A stretch of DNA of 64,000 nt from Amorphophallus konjac (Eukaryota; Streptophyta; Magnoliopsida; Alismatales; Araceae). The notes beneath the pieces are model-generated. The model made no database searches. It saw only the letters and a list, made by a program, of their open reading frames with translations, and was not told where the DNA came from. Within the stretch, counting starts at the first letter, position 1. Each line of letters opens with the position of its first letter. The stretch is from contig CM040118.1 in assembly GCA_022559845.1 (NCBI GenBank), positions 235,337,224 to 235,401,223 on the forward strand, read 5' to 3'. Below are positions 21,642 to 33,322 of this stretch, piece by piece. Made by a program: the position numbers and the translations under genes.

Positions 21642-22977
21642 TTTTGAAGATCGAATGGGATGAACAGTTGAAAGTTGGCGCTATTATGGTACTCTGTTTC
21701 AAACAGAGAAACCGCAAGGTGGAGAATATGTTGAAGATGGAAGATGTAGAGGCTTGCAGGATGCAGTAGATGAAGAAGAACGCCGGGTGCACTTCGCGGC
21801 AGGAAGAAGAAGAAGAAGATGCTCCCTTCTTGTTGTCAGCAAGTCGCAGGAGGAAGCAGATGGAAGAAGGAGGGTGTTTCCTCACATTCGATCAGCAAGA
21901 GAAGAGGAAGAAAGGAAACACGATCGTACTGCAGGGTTCTCTAAACAGCAACAGGGAGGAGGTGGAATGTGCGGGCCCTTGCTGCTTGGTCGTCTGCACG
22001 ATAGAGGAAGAAGAGTTGCGGCCGTTCCTTGTATTGGTAGCAGCAGCAACAAGATGACGATGCAGCCAATAAAAATGTCTACGGTCACCGGGGATAAAGT
22101 TTTATGAGAAGGTTTGGGGTTCTAGAGGGTTCGAGTCTCAACGGTGGCAAGGCTTTACTGCCTTCATCTAGCGTTACCCCATTTATTTAATCCCATTCTA
22201 AAACAGTGGCCAGTTACGCCTGGTCCAACCCATTTTTTCAGCCGCCTTCTACAATTGCATGAAAAAAAACCCTAACAGTTAAGGCCATGCACGTTGGGTT
22301 CGGACATGCGCACGTGGCAGGGGTTTGGGCTTGCAGTATAAGGGGTTTTGGTTAATTATGTATACATTTAGGTAGCTGGGTGTGTTACGTGGTTTCCTTA
22401 TATAGTTAAAAAGGTTTCTGGATTTACAGGTATGGGTTATTGGGTTTGTGTTTTAATTAGGTTATGTATGTATATATGTGATTTATGTGTGTTAAGTGAG
22501 CTGTGTTTAGAATGCCATTTTTATAAGGCTTGTTTTGGGTATGGGTCTTACGGTTTCAAGCCCATTTATATACGGTTTAGTTTTACTTATGTATATTATT
22601 ATTATTAGCTAATAATACTTGGGTTTGGGTTTTTTATAAAATGGCCATTTGGGTTTTTAAAATGGTAATATAAATCTATATACATGGGTTTGGGCTCAAA
22701 ATGGGTGATCGAGTGAGACACTCACGTGGGCTTGTTAGTTGGGCATTGTTTTGGGGTTTTTATAAAACAATATATGTTTTAAGCCCATTATTTGTATGAG
22801 TCAAAGTTTTATACATTTTTTTAATTTGTTAATGGGCTAGCTAATATTGCGGCTCATTTATTTGGTTGTTAAGATATAATTTGAGTATTAATTCCCATTA
22901 AGAGTATAATCGATTATTTCTAGGAAAGTTTTAATCTATTTAAGAAATTTTATTCCTAACTTTTCAGGGGTGCTATA

Positions 22978-22991
22978 TCCTCCCCCACTTA
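22978..22991 (-). other. Polypurine tract of gag-only unit 2
   Basis: AAGTGGGGGAGGA on the minus strand, next to the LTR start. The LTR start itself is mutated (TATAGC instead of TGTAGC). Confidence 0.75.
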
Positions 22992-23143
22992 AAAGAATTT
23001 GGTCTCCAAATTCACATGAAATTCATTTCCAAATAACAGTGGGGTATCTAATTCTAGTCTCTAATCATCCACAAGATCACATAAGCTTACTTGCAACGCA
23101 ATCTACATCTTAAAGAAGGAAAACTAGGCTACGGTTAAGGGGT

Positions 23144-24088
23144 ACCTCTAGTTACTTCATTGTGAGCATGCTCGATTTATCTCATTGCTTGCAATTGTCC
23201 TTGACGTCACTCATTATTAAGATCCTTTGCCTATTGAGGTTGATCTTTAGGAAGGGGACAGTCAGCTACCTTATGCTCCTGGCTTTCACAATGAAAGTAA
23301 GCTCCGTTCTTCCAGCGACACTTTTCAGATTTGTGACCATCATTCCCACAATGCTTGCACTTTGCTTCCTTAGGCTTCTTGCCTTTCGGAACGTCATTTC
23401 CCTCATTGGGCCTCTTGTTGCCATTACCTTCTTTCTTCTTCTCCATTCTCGCCTTAACCTTATCGGATAATTTCATAGCGTCTTCCAATAACTGAGCTCT
23501 CTTAACCATCTCGGCATATGATTGAATGTCCATTGGTGCCAACTGGGGTATGTATTGCAGTCTTAGTCCATTTAAGAATCTCCTAGCTTTCATCTTTTCT
23601 GTCATGATCAAATGAGGCGCATATCGTGACAACCTCGAGAACTGGGCCTCATATTCCGCCATAGACATACTTCTTTGTTTAAGTGAAGTGAACTCTCCCG
23701 CCTTTCTCTCCCGAACACTCTCCTAGAAATACTTCTCGTTGAAGTGTTCTAAAAATTCTACTCAAGTTACTTGAATGTTTGGCAGAGTGACTTCTACGGA
23801 CTCCCACCAAACCCTTGCATCCTTCTCTAGTTGAAATGTTGCCAAAAGGACCTTATCTTGATCCGAGCATTACATTACTCGGAAGATTCTTTCCATCTTT
23901 TTTGTCTAATCTTCCGCTATATCAGGGTCAGAGGTTCCACTAAACCTAGGGGGATTGAGGCTTCGGAACTCACGATGTAACTCTCCAACTCCACGATTGG
24001 CTCCACCCTTGGCTACCCGCTGAAGAGCCTGAGTCAAACCCTGAACTGTCCTTTGCATTTCTCGCCACTGGGCACGTTCTGCAGCCAT
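23144..24088 (-). pseudogene. gag: Decayed gag of gag-only unit 2
   Basis: The frame starts at 24088 (MAAERAQWREMQRTVQGLTQAL) and shows the Gag core LNPPRFSG, WWESV and YAPHLIMTEKMKARRFLNGL, then a KKKEGNGNK basic stretch and two zinc knuckles: CKHCGNDGHKSEKC is intact, while the second has lost one cysteine (YFHCESQEHKVADC). Several in-frame stops interrupt it (after IAED near 23906 and before 23668), so it is not translatable. The C-terminus (EHAHNEVTRGTP) is followed by a stop and only about 150 bp to the PPT; no protease follows. The ATG sits 4 bp after a 3' splice site (CCTTGTAG|GATC). Confidence 0.85.
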
Positions 24089-24091
24089 GAT

Positions 24092-24093
24092 CC
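24092..24093 (-). promoter_or_regulatory. Predicted 3' splice site just before gag
   Basis: On the minus strand TTTTAAAATCCTTGTAG|GATC then ATG. Together with the donor at 26807 it would remove about 2.7 kb, including the dyad array and the PBS. The same site precedes gag of unit 1 in slightly altered form (TCTTTGTAG|GATC), and gag of element A also starts right after an acceptor. Confidence 0.4.
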
Positions 24094-24301
24094 TACAAGG
24101 ATTTTAAAAATCTTAATTAGTTTCGTGTGTATATTTATAAGGTTGGACGTATTTTCACAAAATAGGACAAGTAGGATATATAGGACATATGTCAAGATAA
24201 GACATCCTACTATAACTTAATCCCTTGACTCTACCCAAATCTCACGGGTTCAAAAGTTGACCTATCTTTGGACTTGGGTTTTCCTAGGACTTGAAATCCT
24301 A

Positions 24302-24314
24302 GGCTCTGATACCA
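24302..24314 (-). other. Primer-binding site of gag-only unit 2
   Basis: TGGTATCAGAGCC on the minus strand, 4 bp from the LTR end; initiator-Met type. Confidence 0.85.
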
Positions 24315-24318
24315 CTCC

Positions 24319-27300
24319 TATCACGTCCCGAACCGATAGCAGTGGAACGCATTGCTCGGAATGTGGCGGCGAACAGTCATGAATAATCAGAGTAATCATA
24401 AGACATGATCACACGGCTAGACAATATTGACAAAATATAAATCTTATTAATATCATAAAGTTACATCTTGACTCAACTTACATAAGGAAAGGAAAAGACT
24501 CAATACTACACCTGATACAAAAGAAAAAGACTCAAGTGACAGGACAAGAGTCAATAAAAATAAAAGACACCGACTCGATTCTCCATTACGCTCATCACTC
24601 TTGCCCTTCCCCGTCTGATTGATTGTCTTCATCATTATTACCTGAAAAATGTTAAAATAGGCTGGTGAGTAAAAAGTTCAGTAGGAATTACATCTCTATC
24701 CCAAGCAGAGTATAAGTGATTAGCCAATTTATCATGTTCATGATGATGTAATGCATGAAACTATATGACTTAAAATCATGATGATCAATCTATCAAGAAA
24801 GATGAATTTCAAAGTCAAAGGCAAGTATAAGCTCAAGAGAAAGGAAATAATCTTTCTTGCAGAACCAAGGATAGATATCAGGAATAAACAAGGGCAGAAG
24901 TTATAGATGAACATAACTTTAGAATTGGCCAGAATATATCAGAGTTTCAATAATTGCAAGCAGAATTAAACAATCAAGCAGAATAACTAAATTATCAGGA
25001 TAACCGAACATCAGAATATTAGAATAATAGAATCTAAAGAATTCACAGAATTTGCAGAACAACAGATATAACAGAACAACAGAATATAACAGATATACAG
25101 AATTTGGTGCAATACCTCACCCAGAGGTTTATCATGGTTTATAGAATTGGACTTTCGTCCTTGCCTAGCATTGAAAATTCGCGGACCCAGAGCCCTTAAA
25201 TGTTTCAGAATCAGAAGTGGCCAACATAAAGTCAAAGGGTTATGTTCTCGAAATATTGACGAGGAATTTTCCAAAGGGAATAATATGCCATAACAGATGT
25301 GGATGATAATTAGAGTTTAGGAACTAAAGGTCAGGTAGGGATAACATGTCGATAAATCTCTCGTAAACTTCGAGACATACGTGAAACTGGGTAAATGGCG
25401 TCCTCCATGGAAGCCGCAGAATAGAATTGGTGTCCATATCGATGGACGCTCATTCTAAAATAGATAAATAGGCACGAAGTAAATAGCGTCCGTTAAGAAG
25501 GGCGCTATTCGTAAATAGCGTTCACTATTCTGGACGCAGATACCAGAAAAGTGACATTTTCTCAAAAATGCCGGAAATAGCATAGTACGAGGGCTAGATA
25601 GTCAAGACAGCAAAATGGTGTATAGGTGTTTAGGGTACAACCTGCTCGGCTGCCTTGAGAGAATGCAAGGCTAGCGTAGACTTACGGAGGCCTCTAAGAT
25701 GAAATCGCTAGTCCGAAGGAACGGAATGTCCAACGGAGAGCTCAATCACCTCGGAGAGTTAAATGGGTATGCGAATAGAAATCTAAAACAGGGACCTCAT
25801 CCATGGAATGGGACGAGAGTGCAAAGCGATGTCCCACGGTGGGGTTGAAAATAACGTCCTGCCTGGAGGGCGCTATATCAAATAGCATCTGCTATGAAGG
25901 GCGCAATTTACATTTCTATTTTTCATTTAATACAAATGGCGTCCTTCTAGGAATGCGCTCATTTGTTCAATTCGTTTTATCTAAAATTGTTAATTTTTTT
26001 TCCCCAGAATATGGCGTCCTTATAGGTGGACGTTCATTTGTCATGTTTTTAATTAAACAAGAATTTACGTCTATTTTTAAAGACGTCATTTCATTTTAAT
26101 AAATTTAGAAAAGAACATCCCTTTAAAGGGCACACATTATTTAATAAAATTTTTAAAAATAAAATATATGATAATTAGGAGAAAATTTTAGAATTTTAAA
26201 TATATAATTTTTTTATAATTTTATGTTACGTAATTTAATAGATACAGATTTTCAAAGACATAATTATAAGATACATACATATATATAAATATATATATGT
26301 ATAGGTATTAATCAAATGGCGGTGGAAGCACTGACCTACATTTATGAAATGTGAAGGTTATTGTTCATCCCATGGATGAACAGTGACACTTTTTATACAT
26401 TAAGATTTTATAAAAACTAATCATATGACAAATAAGAGAAAAATCTAATGATCTTAACCCTGAAATATCACGATTTTATTGCATCAGGATAAAAAGATAA
26501 AAATCGATAAAGATGGTACGGGTGTTAACCACGTGAAGAGAGTCGCTTCTTAATTTTAATATTTTTTATGCATCTAAATATATGAAAATTAACAAAAAAA
26601 TGTGACGATCTCAAAAATATATTTCTCAGAAATTTTAGATGTGTTATTGCATGATTATATTATTCTTAACCCCATGTGTTAATATATTTGACGTGAACAA
26701 AATAACGTAAAGCTATGCATGCAGTGCTTAACATTGAGTATAACTGAAAAGATCATGCGCAAGATTTAATTGTTATCATTGTTTTGCTTGGTAGAGAGAA
26801 CACCTACCATTTGGAAGATCGAATGGGATGAACAGTTGAAAGTTGGCGCTATTATGGTACTCTGTTTCAAATAGAGAAACCGTAAGGTGGAGAATATGTT
26901 GAAGATGGAAGATGCAGAGGCTTGCAGGATGTAGTAGATGAAGAAGATCGCTGGGTGCACTTCGCAGCAGGAAGAAGAAGAAGAAGATGCTCCCTTCACG
27001 TTGTCAGCAAGTCGCAAGAGGAAGCAGATGGAAGGAGGGTGTTTCCTCACATTCCGATCAGCAAGAGAAGGGGAAGAAAGGAAACGCGATCGTACTACAG
27101 GGTTCTCTAAACAGCAATAGGGAATAGGTGGAATGCGCGAGCCCTTGCTGCTTGGTCATCTGCACGACAGAGGAAGAAGAGTTGCGGCCGTTCCTTGTAT
27201 TGGTAGCAGCAGCAACAAGATGACGATGCAGCCAATAAAAATGTCTACGGTCGCCGGGGATAAAGTTTTATGAGAAGGTTTGGGGTTCTAGAGGGTTCCG

Positions 27301-28146
27301 AGTCTCAACGGTGGCAAGGCTTTTCTGCCTTCGACGAGTGTTACCCCATTTATTTAATCCCATTCTAAAACAGTGGCCAGTTACCCCCGCTGCTACCCAT
27401 TTTTTCCAGCCGCCTTCTACAATTGCATGAAAAAAAAACCCTAACAGTTAAGGCCATGCACGTTGGATTCGGGCATGCGCACGTGACTGGGGTTTGGGCT
27501 TGCAGTGTAAGGGGTTTTGGTTAATTATATATACATTTAGGTAGCTGGGTGTGTTACGTGGTTTCCCTATATAGTTAAAAGGGTTTATGGCCTTACAGGT
27601 ATGGGTTATTGGGTTTGTGTTTTAGTTAGCTTATGTATGTATATATGTGATTTATGTGTGTTAAGTGAGCTATGTTTAGAATGCCATTTTTATAAGGCTT
27701 GTTTTGGGTATGGGCCTTACGGTTTCAAGCCCATTTATATACTGTTTAGTTTTACTTATATATATTATTATTATTAGCTAATAATACTTGGGTTTGGGTT
27801 TTTTATAAAATGGCCATTTGGGTTTTTAAAATGGTAATATAAATCTATATACATGGGTTTGGGCTCAAAATGGGTGATCGGGTGAGACACTCACGTGGGC
27901 TTGTTAGTTGGGCATTGTTTTGGGGTTTTTATAAAACAATATATGTTTTAAGCCCATTATTTGTATGAGTCAAAGTTTTATACATTTTTTTAATTTGTTA
28001 ATGGGCTAGCTAATATTACGGCTCATTTATTTGGTTGTTAAGATATAATTTGAGTATTAATTCCCATTAAGAGTATAATCGATTATTTCTAGGAAAGTTT
28101 TAATCTATCTAGGAAATTTTATTCCTAACTTTTCAGGGGTGCTACA
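24319..28146 (-). repeat. LTR 2 (central) of the gag-only compound
   Basis: The shared LTR between the two interiors. It starts TGTAGCACCCC on the minus strand, and its far end is mutated (GGGACGTGATA). It carries a dyad array at about 25398-26086 and a donor-like GTAGGTG at 26807. Confidence 0.85.
25398..26086. repeat. Dyad array GCGTCC-N8-GGACGC (gag-only LTR 2)
   Basis: The same array as in LTR 3, starting with GCGTCC at 25398 and ending with ACGTCT-N8-AGACGT at 26067-26086. Some arms differ from the other LTRs by point changes (for example AACGTCC near 25853). Confidence 0.85.
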
Positions 28147-28160
28147 CCCTCCCCCACTTA
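28147..28160 (-). other. Polypurine tract of gag-only unit 1
   Basis: AAGTGGGGGAGGG on the minus strand, abutting the LTR 2 start TGTAGC. Confidence 0.85.
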
Positions 28161-28304
28161 AAAGAATTTGGTCCCCAAATTCACATGAAATTCATTTCCA
28201 AATAACAGTGGGGTATCTAATTCTAGTCTCTAATCATCCCACAAGATCACATAACCTTACTTGCAACGCAATCTACATCTTAAGGAAGAAAAACTAGGCT
28301 ACGG

Positions 28305-29257
28305 TTAAGGGGTACCTCTAGTTACTTCATTGTGAGCATGCTCGATTTGTCTCATTGCTTGCAATTGTCCTTGACGTCGCTCATTATTACGATCATTTGC
28401 CTGCTGAGGTTGATCTTTAGGAAGGGGACAGTCAGCTACCTTATGCTCCTGGCGTCCACAACGAAAGCAAGCTCCGTTCTTCCAACGACACTTTTCAGAT
28501 TTGTGACCATCATTCCCACAATGCTTGCACTTTGCTTCCTTAGGCTTCTTGCAGTTCGGAATGTCGTTTCCCTCATTGGGCCTCTTGTTGCCATTACCTT
28601 CTTTCTTCTTCTCCATTCTCGCCTTAACCTTGTCGGATAATTTCATAGCGTCCTCCAATAACTGAGCTCTTTTAACCATCTCGGCATATGATTGAATGTC
28701 CATTGGTGCCAACTAGGGTATATATTGCAGTCTTAGTCCATTTAAGAACCTCCTAGCTTTCATCTTTTCTGTCATGATCAAATGAGGCGCATATCGTGAC
28801 AACATCGAGAACTGGGCCTCATATTCCGCCACAGACATACTTCTTTGTCAAAGGCAAGCGAATTCTCCCGCCTTTCTCTCCCGAACACTCTCCGAGAAAT
28901 ACTTCTCGTTGAAGTGTTCTAAAAATTCTACCCAAGTTACTTGAATGTTTGGCAGAGTGACTTTTACGGACTCCCACCAAACCCTTGCATCCTTCTCTAG
29001 TTGAAATGTTGCCAAAATGACCTTATCTTGATCCGAGCATTGCATTACTCAGAAGATTCTTTCCATCTCTTTTGTCCAATCTTCCGCTATATCAGGGTCA
29101 GAGGTTCACTAAACCTAGGGGGATTGAGGCTTCGGAACTCACGATGTAACTCTCCAACTCCACGATTGGCTCCAACCTTGGCTACCCGCTGAAGAGCTTG
29201 AGTCAAACCCTGAACTGTCCTTTGCATTTCACGCCAATGGGCACGTTCTGCAGCCAT
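28305..29257 (-). pseudogene. gag: Decayed gag of gag-only unit 1
   Basis: The start at 29257 (MAAERAHWREMQ) is followed by a frameshift near 29107 and stops near 28847 and 28713. The pieces 29045-28848 (MQCSDQDKV…ARVWWESV) and 28712-28305 together restore the Gag order. Here both zinc knuckles are intact (CKHCGNDGHKSEKC and CFRCGRQEHKVADC). It ends with EHAHNEVTRGTP and a stop; the next feature is the PPT. It is better preserved in its C-terminal half than unit 2. Missing protease and RT confirm that the unit is non-autonomous. Confidence 0.85.
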
Positions 29258-29471
29258 GATCCTACAAAGATTTTAAAAATCTTAATTAGTTTCGTGTTTA
29301 TATTTACAAGGTTGGACGTATTTTCACAAAATAGGACAAGTAGGATATATAGGACGTATGTCAAGATAAGACATCCTACTATAACTTAATCCCTTGGCTC
29401 TACCCAAATCTCACGGGTTCAAAAGTTGACCTATCTTTGGACTTGGGTTTTTCCTAGGACTTGAAATCTTA

Positions 29472-29484
29472 GGCTCTGATACCA
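29472..29484 (-). other. Primer-binding site of gag-only unit 1
   Basis: TGGTATCAGAGCC on the minus strand, 4 bp from the end of LTR 1. Confidence 0.85.
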
Positions 29485-29488
29485 CTCC

Positions 29489-32400
29489 TGTCACGCCCCG
29501 AACCGATAGTAGCGGAACGCATTGCTCGGAACGTGGCAGCGAACAGTCATGAATAATCAGAGCAATCTTAAGACATGATCACACGGCTAGACAATATTGA
29601 CAAAATATAAATCTTATTAATATCATAAAGTTACATCTTGACTCAACTTACATAAGGAAAGGAAAAGACTCAATACTACACCTGATACAAAAGAAAAAGA
29701 CTCAAGTGACAGGACAAGAGTCAATAAAAATAAAAGACACCGACTCAATTCTCCATTACGCTCATCACTCTTGCCCTTCCCCATCTGATTGATTGTCTTC
29801 GTCATTATTATCTGAAAAATGTTAAAATAGGCTGGTAAGCAAAAAGCTCAGTAGGAATTACATCTCTATCCCAAGCAGAGTATAAGTGATTAGTCAATTT
29901 ATCATGTTCGTGATGATGTAATGCATGAAACTATATGACTTAAAATCATGATGATCAATCTATCAGAAAAGATGAATTTCAAAGTCAAAGGCAAGTATAA
30001 GCTCAAGAGAAAGGAAATAATCTTCCTTGCCGAACCAAGGATAGATATCAGGAATAAACAAGGGCAGAAGTTACAGATGAACATAACTTTAGAATTGGCC
30101 AGAATATATCAGAGTTTCAATAATTGCAAGCAGAATTAAACAATCAAGCAGAATAACTAAATTATCAGGATAACCGAACATCAGAATATTAGAATAATAG
30201 AATCTAAAGAATTCACAGAATTTACAGAACAACGGATATAATAGAACAATAGAATATAACAGATATACAAAATTTGGTGCAATGCCACACCCAGAGGTTT
30301 ACCATGATTTACAGAATTGGACTTCCGTCCTTGCCTAGCATTGAAAAGTCGCGGACCCTGAGCCCTTAAATGTTTCAGAATTAGAAGTGACCAACATAAA
30401 GTCAAAGGGTTATGTTCTCGAAATATTGACGAGGAATTTCTCAAAGGGAATAATATGCCATAACAGATGTGGATGATAATTAGAGTTTAGGAACTAAAGG
30501 TCACGTAGAGATAACATGTCGATAAATCTCTCATAAAATCCTAGACATACGTGAAATCGAGTAAATGGCATCCTCCGTGGAAGCTGTAGAATAGAATTGT
30601 CGTCCATATCTATGGTCGCTCATTCTGAAAATAGATAAATAGGTACGAAGTAAATAGCATCTATTAAGAAGGGCGCTATTCGTAAATAGCGTTCACTATT
30701 CTGGACGCAGATTCTAGAAAAGTGACATTTCCTAAAAAATGCCGGAAATAGCATAGTTTGAGGGCTAGATAGTCAAGATAGCAAAACGGTGTATATGTGT
30801 TTAAGGTACAACCTACTCGGCTGTCTTGCAGGAATGTAAGGCTAGCATAGACTTACGGAGGCCTCTAAGATGAAATCGCTAGTCTGAATGAACGGAATGT
30901 CTAATGGAGAGCTCAATAACCTCGGAGAGTTAAAGGGGTATGTGAATAGAAATCCAAAACAGGGACCTCATCCACGGAATGGGACGAGAGTGCCAAGCGA
31001 TGCCCCACGGTGGGGTTGAAAACAGCGTCCTGCCTGGAGGGCGCTATATCAAATAGCGTCTGCTATAAAGGGCGCAATTTACATTTCTAGTTTTCATTTA
31101 ATACAAATGACGTCCTTCCAGGAAGGCGCTCATTTGTTCAATTCGTTTTATCTAAAACTGTTAAAAAAAATTTCCCATAATATGACGTCCTTATAGGTGG
31201 ACGTTCATTTGTCATATTTTAAATTAAACAAGAATTTACGTCTATTTTTAAAGACGTCATTTCATTTTAATAAATTTAGAAAAGAACATCCCTTTAAAGG
31301 ACACACATTATTTAATAAAAAGTTTTGAAAATAAAATATATCATAATTAGGAGAAAATTTTAGAATTTCAAATATATAATTTTTTTATAATTTTATGTTA
31401 CGTAATTTAATAGATACAGATTTTCAAAGATATAATTATAAGATACATACGTATATATAAATATATATATGTATTAATCAAATGGCGGTGGAAGCAATGA
31501 ACGCCATTTATCAAATATGAAGGTTACTGTTCATCACATGGATGAACAATGACACTTTTTATATATTAAGATTTTATAAAAACTAATCACATGACAAATA
31601 AGAGAAAAATCTAATGATCTTAACCTTGAAATATCATGATTTTATTACATCAGGATAAAAAGATAAAAATCGATAAAGATGGTACGGGTGTTAACCACAC
31701 GAACAGAGTCACTTTTTAATTTTAAATCTTTTTATGCATCTAAATATATGAAAATTAACAGAAAAATGTGAGGATCTCAAAAATATATTTCTCAGAAATT
31801 TTAGATGTGTGATTGCATGATTATGTTATTCTTAACCCCATGTGTTAATATATTTGACGTGAACAAAATAACGTAAAGATATGCATGCAGTGCTTAACAT
31901 TGAGTATAACCGACAAGATCATGCGCAAGATTTAATTGTTATCATTGTTCGGCTTGGTAGAGAGAACACCTACCTTTTGGAAGATCGAATGGGATGAACA
32001 GTTGAAAGTTGGCGCTATTATGGTACTCTATTTCAAACAGAGAAACCGCAAGGTGGAGAATATGTTGAAGATGGAAGATGCAGAGGCTTGCAGGATGACG
32101 TAGATGAAGAAGAACGTCGGGTGCACTTCGCGGCAGGAAGAAGAAGAAGAAGATGCTCCCTTCACGTTGTCAGCAAGTCACAGGAGGAAGCAGATGGAAG
32201 AAGGAGGGCATTTCCTCACGTTCCGATCAGCAAGAGAAGAGGAAGAAAGGAAACGCGATTGTACTGCAGGGTTCTCTAAACAGCAACAGGGAGGAGGTGG
32301 AACGTGCGGGCCCTTGCTGCTTGGTCGTCTGCACGACAGAGGAGGAAGAGTTGCGGCCGTTCCTTGTATTGGTAGCAGCAGCAACAAGATGACGATGCAG

Positions 32401-33312
32401 CCAATAAAAATGTCTACGGTTGTCGGGGATAAAGTTTTATGAGAAGGTTTGGGGTTCTAGAGGGTTCCGAGTCTCAAGGGTGGCAAGGCTTTACTGCCTT
32501 CACCGAGTGTTACCCCATTTATTTAATCCCATTCTAAAATAGTGGCCAGTTACGCCCGCTCCTACTCATATTTTTCAGCCGCCTTCTACAATTGCATGAA
32601 AAAAACCCTAACAGTTAAAGGCCATGCACGTTGGGTTCGGGCATGCGCACGAGGCTTGGGTTTGGGCTTGCAGTGTAAGGGGTTTTGGTTAATTATATAT
32701 ACATTTAGGTAGCTGGGTGTGTTACACGGTTTCCCTATATAGTTAAAAGGGTTTATGGCCTTACAGGTATGGGTTATTGGGTTTGTGTTTAGTTAGCTTA
32801 TGTATGTATATATGTGATTTATGTGTGTTAAGTGAGCTGTGTTTAGAATGCCATTTTTATAAGGCTTGTTTTGGGTATGGGTCTTACGGTTTCAAGCCCA
32901 TTTATATACGGTTTAGTTTTACTTATATATATTATTATTATTAGCTAATAATACTTGGGTTTGGGTTTTTTATAAAATGGCCATTTAGGTTTTTAAAATG
33001 GTAATATAAATCTATATGCATGGGTTTGCACTCAAAATGGGTGATTGGGTGAGACACTCACGTGGGCTTGTTAGTTGGGCATTGTTTTGGGGTTTTTATA
33101 AAACAATATATGTTTTAAGCCCATTATTTGTATGAGTCAAAGTTTTATACACTTTTTTAATTTGTTAATGGGCTAGCTAATATTGCGGCTCATTTATTTG
33201 GCTGTTAAGATGTAATTTGAGTATTAATTCCCATTAAGAGTATAATCAATTATTTCTAGGAAGTTTTAATCTATTTAGGAAATTTTATTCCTAACTTTTC
33301 AGGGGTGCTACA
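29489..33312 (-). repeat. LTR 1 (5' LTR) of the gag-only compound
   Basis: The first LTR in transcription order, with intact termini (TGTAGCACC at 33312, GGGGCGTGACA at 29489). Dyad array at about 30568-31257; donor-like GTAGGTG near 31970. Confidence 0.85.
30568..31257. repeat. Dyad array GCGTCC-N8-GGACGC (gag-only LTR 1)
   Basis: Third copy of the array, ending in ACGTCT-N8-AGACGT at 31238-31257. Several left arms have lost the CG (GCATCC at 30568, GACGTCC further right), so this copy is the most eroded. Confidence 0.8.
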
Positions 33313-33322
33313 CCGAACAAGG

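Larger units (their letters stand above)
19149..22977 (-). repeat. LTR 3 of the gag-only compound
   Basis: The 3'-most LTR in transcription order. It contains the predicted splice donor at 21640 and the dyad array 20227-20964. A Glu/Arg-rich open frame of up to 117 codons on the plus strand (21754-22107) is antisense, recurs broken in the other LTRs, and is read as a by-product of a GAA-rich leader. Confidence 0.85.
19149..33312 (-). mobile_element. Gag-only compound retrotransposon, LTR-gag-LTR-gag-LTR (TR-GAG type)
   Basis: Three LTRs lie in one direction: 33312-29489 (3,824 bp), 28146-24319 (3,828 bp) and 22977-19149 (3,829 bp), with termini TGTAGCACCCC…GGGGCGTGACA on the minus strand. 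Two interiors separate them (29488-28147 and 24318-22978, about 1.34 kb each). Each has a PBS, a decayed gag and a PPT, and neither has any pol. The PPT-side context matches that of the Tekay element at 15214, so the interior looks like an autonomous element from which everything between gag and the end of pol was removed. Replication would need proteins in trans. The three-LTR arrangement points to recombination between LTRs of two copies. GAAC occurs at both outer edges (19145-19148 and 33315-33318), a possible but weak target duplication. Confidence 0.85.

Noticed and set aside
21754..22107. 117-aa plus-strand ORF in the gag-only LTR, recurring near 26922 and 32088
   Set aside because: It recurs only because the LTR is repeated; the frame is broken in the other two copies and lies antisense over a GAA-rich leader.
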